Assembly (NCBI GenBank): GCA_024686085.1
Contig: JAIBDT010000001.1
Location: 124,001-188,000, forward strand
Reading direction: 5' to 3'
DNA length: 64,000 bases
DNA from: Loktanella sp.
GTDB taxonomy: Bacteria > Pseudomonadota > Alphaproteobacteria > Rhodobacterales > Rhodobacteraceae
Within the stretch, counting starts at the first letter, position 1; each line of letters opens with the position of its first letter. Below are positions 1 to 6,666 of this stretch, piece by piece. Position numbers and translations under genes: made by a program. The notes beneath the pieces were generated by a model. It was not told the origin of the DNA and ran no database searches. It was given only the letters and a program-made list of their open reading frames with translations.

Positions 1-158
1 TTATGGGCGCAACGAACCCAGCAGACGCGGCCGAAGGCACAATCCGTAAAGAATTCGCACTGTCCATCGGTGAAAACTCTGTGCACGGTTCCGACGCGCC
101 AGAAACAGCCGCAGAAGAAATCGCGTTCTTCTTCTCTGGTCTTGAACTGGTTGGCTAA
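1..158 (+). CDS. ndk: Nucleoside diphosphate kinase, C-terminal part
   Basis: This is the 3' end of a gene that begins before the window; 51 whole residues are visible before a TAA stop. It carries the NDK signature NSVHGSD, whose histidine is the phosphorylated catalytic residue, followed by the usual end of the family ([14 protein letters not shown]). The enzyme moves the gamma phosphate of ATP onto other (d)NDPs in the cytosol. The frame is open to the left edge, and full-length family members are about 140 residues. A strong terminator follows directly, so ndk is the last gene of its transcript. Confidence 0.95.
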   Translation, partial: MGATNPADAAEGTIRKEFALSIGENSVHGSDAPETAAEEIAFFFSGLELVG

Positions 159-182
159 GTCTTTCTAGACCTTGCGATTTTG

Positions 183-222
183 AAAAGCCGCTGCGTAGAT
201 GATGCGTGGCGGCTTTTTCTTT
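183..222 (+). terminator. Rho-independent terminator of ndk
   Basis: The 9-bp arms AAAAGCCGC (183-191) and GCGGCTTTT (209-217) form a perfect stem 25 bases after the ndk stop. The sequence continues as a T-rich run. Confidence 0.9.
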
Positions 223-263
223 TTGCGTTTATCAAAACAACCTGTCGGTTGATTTGACTTCGA

Positions 264-612
264 TTATACCCTAGCCCTCGATACTCCTTTCGTTGAGGTC
301 GCGGTTTTCTCCAAGTTCCGCTCAAGTGCCACTACGTTTCGCACGTTGGCATTTTAGGCTATATCAAAGACATCTCCCACAATAGGGATGGAGCCAATGA
401 CAAATTCGTTTCCGACGTTCATGACCATATAGGCCAGCGCACCGGGGGGCGCCAAGTTTGGGGGCTTGCCAGATGACCCAGAGCAACGGGATCAACGCAG
501 CCGCGTCGCTAACCACAGCTGCAAGGCCGAGGATATAATCCACATCAACGGTGACTTTGTGCTCGGAATGCGAAAAAGCGCGTCCATATTTGCCGTTGTT
601 TTCCGCAATCAC
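264..612 (-). pseudogene. Decayed DUF4112 membrane protein gene
   Basis: Read leftwards, two frames together give a DUF4112-like protein. The first frame runs from a GTG at 612 through VDYILGL and WQAPKLGAP. The second continues with PGALAYMVMNVG and IGSIPIVGDVFDIA. The frame changes at a run of six G (444-449). The second frame then meets TAA at 354-356, after which NANVRNVVALERNLEK continues in the same frame to a stop at 264-266, matching the usual helical tail of the family. Two lesions, plus a serine where the first GD motif normally has glycine, indicate a dead gene. The N-terminus also looks short. Intact members are small membrane proteins of unknown role. Confidence 0.75.
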
Positions 613-688
613 TTAAGCTCAAATGTAATACCTTATCCAATTTTTATAGCGTTAATATACATGCGCCTCATAAGTTTTTGAAGATGAG

Positions 689-1021
689 CTAACGTTGATT
701 TACGTCAATAACGCCGATTTTGTTAAGGAAAGTTTCCAATTCCGACCGGGGTTCGTCGAACGTTCCCAGCTTGAGCGCATCAAATTGTCGACGCAACGCG
801 GCTTTCTCATCACCCTTGCAGTCGTTCCAAGGACGGCCCTGAAGCGCCATGTGAAGGACGTAATACATGATGAAATGGGGGCGGGTGCCAGATTCCAGTA
901 ATTTGGTATAGGCACCATCGGCACCAAGCGCGTGCAGCTCTTCGGCCGTATGGACTCCAACTGCTTTGAGCAATTTTTCCTGTGCGGGGCCGATGTTACG
1001 GATGGTTGTTAATGCTGCCAT
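689..1021 (-). CDS. TfoX/Sxy C-terminal domain protein
   Basis: A 110-residue protein that consists almost entirely of a TfoX C-terminal domain. It opens with the helix-hairpin-helix-like pattern IRNIGPAQEKLLKAVGVHT, followed by EELHALGADGAYTKLLE and ALQGRPW. In gamma-proteobacterial TfoX/Sxy this domain follows an N-terminal domain and the protein promotes competence gene expression. Stand-alone C-terminal domains are common in alphaproteobacteria and their role is not established. No good ribosome binding site is visible, and the ATG sits in the arm of a palindrome (1020-1040). Family assignment is firm; a competence role is not implied. Confidence 0.85.
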   Translation of the reverse strand: MAALTTIRNIGPAQEKLLKAVGVHTAEELHALGADGAYTKLLESGTRPHFIMYYVLHMALQGRPWNDCKGDEKAALRRQFDALKLGTFDEPRSELETFLNKIGVIDVNQR

Positions 1022-1040
1022 GGGATGAATCTAATCCCAT
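1020..1040. repeat. 7-bp palindrome over the TfoX-like start codon
   Basis: ATGGGAT (1020-1026) and ATCCCAT (1034-1040) are perfect inverted arms with a 7-base spacer. The start codon of the leftward TfoX-like gene (1021-1019) lies at the edge of one arm. It could be an operator or an RNA hairpin limiting translation; the sequence does not decide. Confidence 0.45.
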
Positions 1041-1043
1041 ATC

Positions 1044-1110
1044 AGAAAAAGGGCCAGTGAGCGCTTGGGATCATTGAGGGAGAACAATGATGGCAAGCGG
1101 CCCGCTGGCC
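1044..1110 (-). terminator. Terminator of the 39-residue peptide gene
   Basis: Read leftwards, a long interrupted hairpin follows the small gene. The outer arms are GGCCAG/CTGGCC, the middle arms CGCTT/AAGCG and the inner arms TCATTG/CAATGA. It is followed by a T-run (complement of 1046-1050). It separates the small gene from the TfoX-like gene on the same strand. Confidence 0.7.
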
Positions 1111-1122
1111 GTCGATTGATCG

Positions 1123-1242
1123 TCAGATGCTTGCGTAATCGGTGAAAACCGGCGCGGGCTTGGGAGGTGTGCCCTTGGCTGCAACGGGCGCGGAGGCCGG
1201 TTGCGGTGCTGGTTTCTGTCCGATGGGCTTGGCTTGTGCCAT
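1123..1242 (-). CDS. Small Ala/Pro/Lys-rich protein, 39 residues
   Basis: An ATG at 1242 opens a 39-codon frame ending in TGA. The product is rich in Pro, Ala, Lys and Gln (it begins MAQAKPIGQKPAPQPAS and ends PVFTDYASI) and has no predicted membrane segment. A purine-rich ribosome binding site (AAAGGATGAG) lies a few bases upstream, and a hairpin terminator follows, so the gene appears to be a transcription unit of its own. It lies between the helicase and TfoX-like genes on the same strand. I do not recognise a family. The composition suggests a disordered basic peptide. Confidence 0.6.
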   Translation of the reverse strand: MAQAKPIGQKPAPQPASAPVAAKGTPPKPAPVFTDYASI

Positions 1243-1286
1243 TGCTCTCATCCTTTTTCTGCCTCAGTTTTGCGGAAGTTCCGCGC

Positions 1287-1342
1287 GCCTCTTAATCGGG
1301 CGATAAAATTACCCTTGCAGATAACTTTGCCGATCAAGAGGC
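1287..1342 (-). repeat. 13-bp inverted repeat downstream of the helicase gene
   Basis: The arms 1287-1299 and 1330-1342 are complementary over 13 positions with a single non-identity. That position is a G-U pair in the leftward RNA but an A-C mismatch in the rightward RNA, so the structure fits the helicase mRNA 3' end. The loop is 30 bases and there is no U-run, so it may be an mRNA-stabilising or Rho-associated structure and not a simple terminator. Confidence 0.45.
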
Positions 1343-1369
1343 AACAATGTGTCGAAATTGTGGCGAGTT

Positions 1370-3571
1370 TTACCGCTTAGGTGCGCCGCGCTTTGGGCCA
1401 CCACGGCCCGCAGGCTTGCCACCAGGCGGGACAAAGCGCTTGGATGTATCGGATGCCTTTGGCTTAGGCTTTCCGCCCATCGGGCCGTCAGACTTTCCCT
1501 TGTAACCAGACTTGGCACCATCGGATTTGCCTTTGTAACCCTCAGACTTGCCCTTAAAGCCAGGCTTGTCATCAGATCGTCCCTTATGGCCGTCAGACTT
1601 GCCTTTATAAGCAGGTTTGCCGCCGTCGGATTTACCTTTGTAGCCCTCAGACTTGCCCTTGTAGGCAGGACGGCTTTCGTCGTCGCGGGCTTTATACGGC
1701 TTTTTGATAGGCGCTACGGCGTCGCCATGATCACGGCGTTCTGGCTTTGCAAAGTTAGACTTTTTATGGCGCGGCTTTTCACGACGGTTGTCGTCTGCTG
1801 CGCCCGCGACTGGTTGGATCGCTGGCACGTTATCTTGGGCAGATGGCGGCGGCGTCGAAGTATCACGCGGTTTGCGTGGGGCACGGTCTTCGCGTGGCTT
1901 GCGTGGCGTGTCGTCATAATCGCGCTTGGTCACGCGTGGTCCACGTTCACCCAGTTGTGGCGGGCCATCAAGAGCCGTCAATTTGGCCTGATTTTCCAAA
2001 GACATGTCTTTGCCAACAGATTTCAAAAACCCTGCAACGGCAGGTTCCGAGATTTCAACAAATGTCTCATTGGGTTGAATACGGATTGCGCCAATTTCAG
2101 ATTTCGTAATCCCACCAGCAGTGCAAATCATTGGTAGCAGCCAGCGCGCTTCGGCTTTGCCTTCGCGGCCAACATCAACAGAGAACCACTTGGATGGGCC
2201 AAATTCCTTGCGCTCTTTGGGGGAACGGTCAGGGCGATCTGCGCGGTCAGGGCGCTGCGGGCCATCTTTGTAATCCGACAAATCTTCAGGGGCAGAGTTC
2301 TTACCTGCAAACAAGCGCAAGTAAGCGGCAGCGATCACTTCAGGGCTGTGTAGTTCCAATAGACGCGCTGCGAATGCGGCATCTTCCTCAGAAATGTCTT
2401 CGGCCCAGACCGGATCTTCTAACAAGCGTTCTTGATCGCGGGCTTTCACTTCGTCGGCAGTTGGTGGTGTGCCCCAAGTGGCTTCTAGTTTGCCCCAAGT
2501 GAGCAAGTTCATCGCCCGACGTTTCATTTTTGCTGGTGCGATCAGAGCAGACACACCTTTTCGACCTGCACGGCCAGTACGGCCGGAGCGGTGCAACAAT
2601 GTTTCAGCGTTTGTTGGTAGTTCCGCATGGATAACCAATTCAAGGTTCGGCAAGTCGATGCCGCGTGCGGCAACATCAGTCGCAACACAAACCTTTGCAC
2701 GGCCGTCGCGCATTGCTTGCAACGCGTGGCTGCGTTCCTGTTGGGACAATTCGCCAGACAGCGCCACAGTGGCAAAGCCGCGGTTGGACAGGCGGGTGGT
2801 CAAGCGCGTTACGCTTGCACGCGTGTTACAAAACACAATCGCGTTTGGGGCATCGTAAAAGCGCAGAGTGTTAATGATTGCCGCATCAATATCGTGGTTT
2901 GCCACTGACAATGCGCGGTATTCGATATCGGAGTGCTGGCTTTCTTTTGAAACGGTCGCAACGCGAACTGAATCCTTTTGATAGGATTTCGCAAGTTTCG
3001 CGATGGCCGCAGGCACAGTTGCCGAGAACATCAATGTGCGGCGGGTTTCAGGGGCCTCGCCCAAGATGAACTCTAGGTCTTCGCGAAAACCCAGATCAAG
3101 CATCTCGTCGGCTTCATCCAAAACAATCGCGCGGATATCGGACATATCCATCGAGCCACGCATCACGTGGTCTTTTAAGCGACCCGGTGTCGCGACAACA
3201 ATATGTGCGCCGCGTTCCAGCGTGCGACGCTCGTCGCGCATGTCCATCCCGCCAACGCAAGACGCCATCGTGACCCCAGCACCGGCATAGAGCCACTGAA
3301 GTTCACGCTTGACCTGCAAGGCCAATTCGCGCGTTGGTGCGATGCAAAGGGCAAGTGGACGTGCCGCAGGGCCGAATGTGCCATCTTCTGTCAGAATGGT
3401 GTGCCCGATGGCCAACCCGAAGCCCACAGTTTTACCAGACCCTGTCTGGGCAGAAACCAATAGGTCTTTACCTTCCAGTTCTGGGTTTGTGACAGCTTCT
3501 TGAACAGGTGTTAGGGTATCATAGCCCTGTTTTGCCAACGCAGCGGCAAGGGTCGGAATCATAGTAGTCAT
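1370..3571 (-). CDS. DEAD-box ATP-dependent RNA helicase with DbpA-type RNA-binding domain
   Basis: A 733-residue helicase counted from the ATG at 3571. The upstream in-frame codons lack family similarity, so this start is preferred. The helicase core has SAQTGSGKT (about 40-48), PTRELA (79-84), TPGRL, DEAD (152-155), SAT, VATDVAARGID and HRSGRTGRAGRKG. After the core come a DbpA-like RNA-binding domain (around KWFSVDVGREGKAEARWL) and a basic tail with repeated YKGKSDG/YKGKSEG units and an RGG-like end. Such proteins unwind structured RNA during ribosome assembly or mRNA turnover, often in the cold. The tail repeats are visible in DNA at about 1480-1680. A promoter about 110 bases upstream implies a long leader. 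Confidence 0.93.
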   Translation of the reverse strand: MTTMIPTLAAALAKQGYDTLTPVQEAVTNPELEGKDLLVSAQTGSGKTVGFGLAIGHTILTEDGTFGPAARPLALCIAPTRELALQVKRELQWLYAGAGVTMASCVGGMDMRDERRTLERGAHIVVATPGRLKDHVMRGSMDMSDIRAIVLDEADEMLDLGFREDLEFILGEAPETRRTLMFSATVPAAIAKLAKSYQKDSVRVATVSKESQHSDIEYRALSVANHDIDAAIINTLRFYDAPNAIVFCNTRASVTRLTTRLSNRGFATVALSGELSQQERSHALQAMRDGRAKVCVATDVAARGIDLPNLELVIHAELPTNAETLLHRSGRTGRAGRKGVSALIAPAKMKRRAMNLLTWGKLEATWGTPPTADEVKARDQERLLEDPVWAEDISEEDAAFAARLLELHSPEVIAAAYLRLFAGKNSAPEDLSDYKDGPQRPDRADRPDRSPKERKEFGPSKWFSVDVGREGKAEARWLLPMICTAGGITKSEIGAIRIQPNETFVEISEPAVAGFLKSVGKDMSLENQAKLTALDGPPQLGERGPRVTKRDYDDTPRKPREDRAPRKPRDTSTPPPSAQDNVPAIQPVAGAADDNRREKPRHKKSNFAKPERRDHGDAVAPIKKPYKARDDESRPAYKGKSEGYKGKSDGGKPAYKGKSDGHKGRSDDKPGFKGKSEGYKGKSDGAKSGYKGKSDGPMGGKPKPKASDTSKRFVPPGGKPAGRGGPKRGAPKR

Positions 3572-3683
3572 ATTTTGCTTTCGGACGGATACTTCAATTG
3601 TGCGCCCCAAGTGCATCCGGCAGTTGGGTTCCATAACAGGCGCTCACTTGCATCCATCGTCAAGTCTTCGGCCCGTGGAGGCG

Positions 3684-3711
3684 CAACTACCATGATCGAC
3701 GGGCGTGTCAA
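3684..3711 (-). promoter_or_regulatory. Promoter of the RNA helicase gene
   Basis: Leftwards, TTGACA (3711-3706), a 16-base spacer and TAGTTG (3689-3684) resemble a sigma-70 promoter. Transcription would start near 3677, leaving a leader of about 105 bases before the helicase start codon. Confidence 0.45.
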
Positions 3712-3763
3712 ATAGGAACGGGCGCTATTCCGCCTATTTTTTGAAGGCGTGCTTAATGAGCGC

Positions 3764-4579
3764 TTATTGGGTCGCGGGTTTCGCGGTCATCCACAACCAT
3801 GGGGTCGGCGTCGCACGCCATTCCCAAAGCGCAAGCAGGCGATCAAGATCGCTGTAGCCGTCCATCCATTGCGGAAGGGCACTGACATCTAAATCGCGTT
3901 CAAGTTGGATGATTTTATGAGAAGAGGCAAACCTGTCCCGCAAAAGCCCAACCATATTCGGGTCAGCGCTGGGATGGCATTCCACCAGGATATCTGCGCC
4001 AAGCAATCCTTTGGCGCGGATTGGATCTAGGAGATCCTTTTCAGCGCCTTCGATATCGCAAATGATGACAGTGTCGTGCCGTAAGCAGATGTCAAAATCC
4101 CAATGGGTCATGACACCGCCAACCTCGACCCGGTCCGCAACGCCATTCGTTTCGGCAAGTTCACGGCACTTGGTTTGTGCCGCGGGGTTGGCATCCCGAG
4201 CCCAGATTGTAGCACTTGGTAGTCGGCGGGCCAGTCCAACGGCGTAGTAGCCCTCGGCACAGCCCACATCGATAATCAGTTTCGGACCACATGCGACGAT
4301 TTCATCGATTATGGGTGCAAGCGTCGTCTCATAGGCCCCTAGCATACGCGGCACGCGGCCGCCTTCTGACGCAGTGATGTTGTAATTCATACCCGCAAAC
4401 GGGCCGTGTTTGATGCGCGTTCCGGACTTTTGCATAACCGAGTTTTCGATCAATTTCGCGCGCCACTTTGCCAGTAACCGCAGCGCTTGGTTCAACTGGT
4501 CGCTTGTCGGTTCAGAACTGACGATATCTAATAGGGCAGCGTGGATGTTTTTGTTCAACTGACTAGGCGGCTTGCTCAT
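3764..4579 (-). CDS. SAM-dependent methyltransferase, FkbM-like
   Basis: A 271-residue protein with a Rossmann methyltransferase fold. The SAM-binding glycine motif DVGCAEGYY is at 104-112, an acidic residue ends the second strand (WARDANP), and DIEGAE at 174-179 matches the FkbM-type motif. The first 95 residues carry no motif I recognise. Substrate is unknown; FkbM relatives methylate sugars or other small hydroxyl compounds. Its start overlaps the stop of the HD-domain gene (ATGA, 4576-4579), so the two are translationally coupled in a minus-strand operon. It is the last gene of that operon. Confidence 0.8.
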   Translation of the reverse strand: MSKPPSQLNKNIHAALLDIVSSEPTSDQLNQALRLLAKWRAKLIENSVMQKSGTRIKHGPFAGMNYNITASEGGRVPRMLGAYETTLAPIIDEIVACGPKLIIDVGCAEGYYAVGLARRLPSATIWARDANPAAQTKCRELAETNGVADRVEVGGVMTHWDFDICLRHDTVIICDIEGAEKDLLDPIRAKGLLGADILVECHPSADPNMVGLLRDRFASSHKIIQLERDLDVSALPQWMDGYSDLDRLLALWEWRATPTPWLWMTAKPATQ

Positions 4580-5154
4580 GCGTCAAACCACGCATCGATC
4601 CGCGTTTTAAGTGCATCCCAGATTGCAGGCGCGCCCCGCTTCACCTTTTGGGCGACGCGGGTTTCGAGTTGGGCGCGGGTTACCTCATATTCAATCCAGC
4701 TTGCGCCACCCGCTTCCAAATTTGAAATGACAGGCTGCACGCGGTCTATCGATTTTGCAAATATCGCATCATCGGTTTCAGCAGCCTCGAATTCGTCCCA
4801 AAGTTCGCGGAAGCTGGCGGCCTGTTCTGGCGGCAACAGACCAAATATCCGGTCCGCTGCTACTTGTTCTATGGCGTTTTGGGTTGCAGTGTCTTGAGCC
4901 GCCGCAGAATGGATCGGCATGTCGCCCGCATCAATTTCAACCAAATCATGCAGCAAAAGCATCTTGATCACGCGGTTCACATTCACTGGACGTGCAGCAT
5001 GTTCAGCCATCACCAGCGCATAAAGGGCGATGTGCCAGCTATGTTCGCCGGAATTTTCGCGGCGTGAATTGTCATGCAATGTTGTGCCGCGCTCGACGGA
5101 TTTAAGCTTGTCGGCTTCAATCAAGAAGCTGAGTTGCTGATCGATACGCGACAA
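4576..5154 (-). CDS. HD-domain phosphohydrolase, YfbR-like
   Basis: A 192-residue HD-superfamily protein. The metal-binding residues fit the family: ENSGEHSWH (33-41), the HD pair in LLLHDLVEIDAGD (69-70) with a following glutamate, and a conserved aspartate in the later helix. Close relatives such as YfbR dephosphorylate deoxynucleoside 5'-monophosphates, so a nucleotide phosphatase role is likely but the substrate is inferred. It is separated by 3 bases from the small gene upstream and overlaps the methyltransferase downstream. Confidence 0.85.
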   Translation of the reverse strand: MSRIDQQLSFLIEADKLKSVERGTTLHDNSRRENSGEHSWHIALYALVMAEHAARPVNVNRVIKMLLLHDLVEIDAGDMPIHSAAAQDTATQNAIEQVAADRIFGLLPPEQAASFRELWDEFEAAETDDAIFAKSIDRVQPVISNLEAGGASWIEYEVTRAQLETRVAQKVKRGAPAIWDALKTRIDAWFDA

Positions 5155-5157
5155 CTG

Positions 5158-5379
5158 TCATGCTCCTCGTTTGGCTGCCGATGCTGCCAACAATTCGCGC
5201 GCGCGCGCCTCAGCGCGGCGCACACGCACTGACGTCAAAAACGCCTCTTGCAATGTTTGAGAAGAGGCACCCAAGACTTCCGCGATGGCTTGAACGATCT
5301 TTTCATCGCCAGAGGCGGTCTGCTCTGCCAAAGCAAGATCAGCCAGTTCGTTTGCCGTTTCTTGTGTATAGTCAGACAT
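5158..5379 (-). CDS. Conserved small protein, 73 residues
   Basis: A 73-residue acidic, helical protein starting MSDYTQETANELADLALAE, with an Arg/Ala-rich C-terminal helix (RVRRAEARARELLA). It has no membrane segment or cysteine. I do not recognise a named family, but it sits tightly between two real genes: its ATG abuts the hydrolase stop and its stop lies 3 bases before the HD gene. This supports it as coding. Its role is unknown. Confidence 0.7.
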   Translation of the reverse strand: MSDYTQETANELADLALAEQTASGDEKIVQAIAEVLGASSQTLQEAFLTSVRVRRAEARARELLAASAAKRGA

Positions 5380-6033
5380 TTAGCGTGTTGTCTCTGTCAG
5401 GCGACGACGGACATAGGACTTCACTGTCCCAATCATCGGATCCATATAGGGGTCTTCAAAGAAGTGACCTGCGCCATCCATTTCGTCGTGGGTTACAGTG
5501 ATACCTTTTTGTTCGTGCAATTTGTTCACAAGTGTGACGGTGTCCGCAGGCGGCGCCACACGGTCAGATGACCCATTGATGATCAAGCCGGATGCAGGGC
5601 AGGGCGCAAGGAAGCTAAAGTCGTACATGTTGGCGGGTGGAGACACAGAGATGAAGCCAGTGATCTCTGGGCGGCGCATCAAAAGTTGCATGCCGATCCA
5701 AGCGCCAAAACTGAAACCAGCGACCCAGCAATGTTTTGCGTTGTTGTTCATGGATTGCAGGTAATCAAGTGCCGAGGCCGCGTCGGACAATTCGCCGACA
5801 CCTTGATCGTATTCACCTTGGGAACGACCAACACCACGGAAGTTGAACCGTAGCACCGTAAAGCCCATGTTATAAAACGCGTAGTGCAGATTATAGACAA
5901 CGCGGTTGTTCATTGTGCCGCCAAACTGTGGATGCGGATGCAGAACGATCGCGATCGGCGCATCGCGGTCTTTTTGTGGATGATAACGACCTTCGAGGCG
6001 GCCTTCGGGGCCAGGGAAAATGACTTCGGGCAT
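5380..6033 (-). CDS. Alpha/beta hydrolase
   Basis: A 217-residue hydrolase of the short 'serine aminopeptidase S33-like' type seen in many alphaproteobacteria. The nucleophile elbow is GFSFG (Ser108), the acid is probably Asp157 in NGSSDRVAPP, and the histidine is His190 in GAGHFF. HPHPQFGGTMNNRVV near residue 32 forms the oxyanion-hole region typical of this subgroup. No signal peptide is seen, so it should be cytosolic. The substrate cannot be read from sequence. It is the first gene of the four-gene minus-strand run and is divergent from iscR. Confidence 0.88.
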   Translation of the reverse strand: MPEVIFPGPEGRLEGRYHPQKDRDAPIAIVLHPHPQFGGTMNNRVVYNLHYAFYNMGFTVLRFNFRGVGRSQGEYDQGVGELSDAASALDYLQSMNNNAKHCWVAGFSFGAWIGMQLLMRRPEITGFISVSPPANMYDFSFLAPCPASGLIINGSSDRVAPPADTVTLVNKLHEQKGITVTHDEMDGAGHFFEDPYMDPMIGTVKSYVRRRLTETTR

Positions 6034-6069
6034 GAATGGGCCTTCTTGAACTTGGGGCCAATGCTATTC

Positions 6070-6098
6070 TTGACGAAAAACATCAGGCACTTTAGAAA
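6070..6098 (+). promoter_or_regulatory. Promoter of the iscR-suf operon
   Basis: TTGACG (6070-6075), a 17-base spacer and TAGAAA (6093-6098) form a good sigma-70 promoter about 110 bases before iscR. The -10 lies inside the Irr-type box, so a protein bound there would block RNA polymerase. Confidence 0.65.
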
Positions 6099-6107
6099 GA
6101 TTCTAAA
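6091..6107. promoter_or_regulatory. Irr-type iron control element (ICE box)
   Basis: TTTAGAA-AGA-TTCTAAA is a perfect 7-bp palindrome matching the consensus of the alphaproteobacterial iron regulator Irr. It overlaps the -10 hexamer of the promoter, so repression of the suf operon is the simplest reading. Confidence 0.85.
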
Positions 6108-6204
6108 TGTAAGGGCGCTCCCTCGCATCGTGGGTTGTCATGCACCTAATGACGCCGGACCCAAACGTCAATGAAATTGCGCTTTTGCGCGTAGGAGATG
6201 CCTT

Positions 6205-6666
6205 ATGAAGCTCAGCACAAAAGGCCGTTACGCGATGGTGGCGCTTGCAGATTTGGCGTTGCAGCCTCAGGGCTCATTGGTGAACTTAACCGAAATTTCC
6301 AAACGGCAAGATGTCTCACTGGCCTATCTTGAGCAATTGTTCGTTAAACTCCGCCGCGCAGAGCTTGTCGATTCCGTACGTGGGCCGGGCGGTGGATACC
6401 GTCTGTCACGTCCTGCATCCGATATACGTGTGTCCGAGATTTTGGGCGCTGTGGATGAAACCGTGAGTGCGATGCACAAAGGGGCAGGAGCATCGGGTGG
6501 CGCTTCAGGTAGTCGTGCGCAGTCGCTGACCAACCGTTTGTGGGAGGGGCTCAGCGCAAATGTTTATGTGTTCTTACACCAGACGCGCCTGTCAGACGTT
6601 GTTGCCAATGAAATGGTTCCTTGCCCTGCTGTGCCTGCATTATTTGAGGTCATCGACGAAGAATGA
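6205..6666 (+). CDS. iscR: Rrf2-family regulator IscR
   Basis: A 153-residue Rrf2/IscR regulator that starts MKLSTKGRYAMVALADLAL. The winged helix-turn-helix occupies about residues 1-65 (wing GPGGGYRLSRP). Escherichia coli IscR binds its [2Fe-2S] cluster with three cysteines in the loop near residues 92-104. Here that loop is Gly/Ser/Ala-rich and has none, and the only cysteine is Cys140 (MVPCPAVP). A reduced-cysteine IscR is known from Rhodobacter sphaeroides. It heads the suf operon and overlaps the next gene by ATGA, so it most likely senses Fe-S or iron status for this operon. Confidence 0.93.
   Translation: MKLSTKGRYAMVALADLALQPQGSLVNLTEISKRQDVSLAYLEQLFVKLRRAELVDSVRGPGGGYRLSRPASDIRVSEILGAVDETVSAMHKGAGASGGASGSRAQSLTNRLWEGLSANVYVFLHQTRLSDVVANEMVPCPAVPALFEVIDEE

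Noticed and set aside
1480-1680. Short tandem DNA repeats as a CRISPR-like array
   Set aside because: The repeats encode YKGKSDG units in the helicase tail, vary at the base level and have no spacers.
1349-2137. A 262-codon plus-strand frame under the helicase tail
   Set aside because: It is the opposite strand of the repetitive basic tail of the helicase and has no family similarity.
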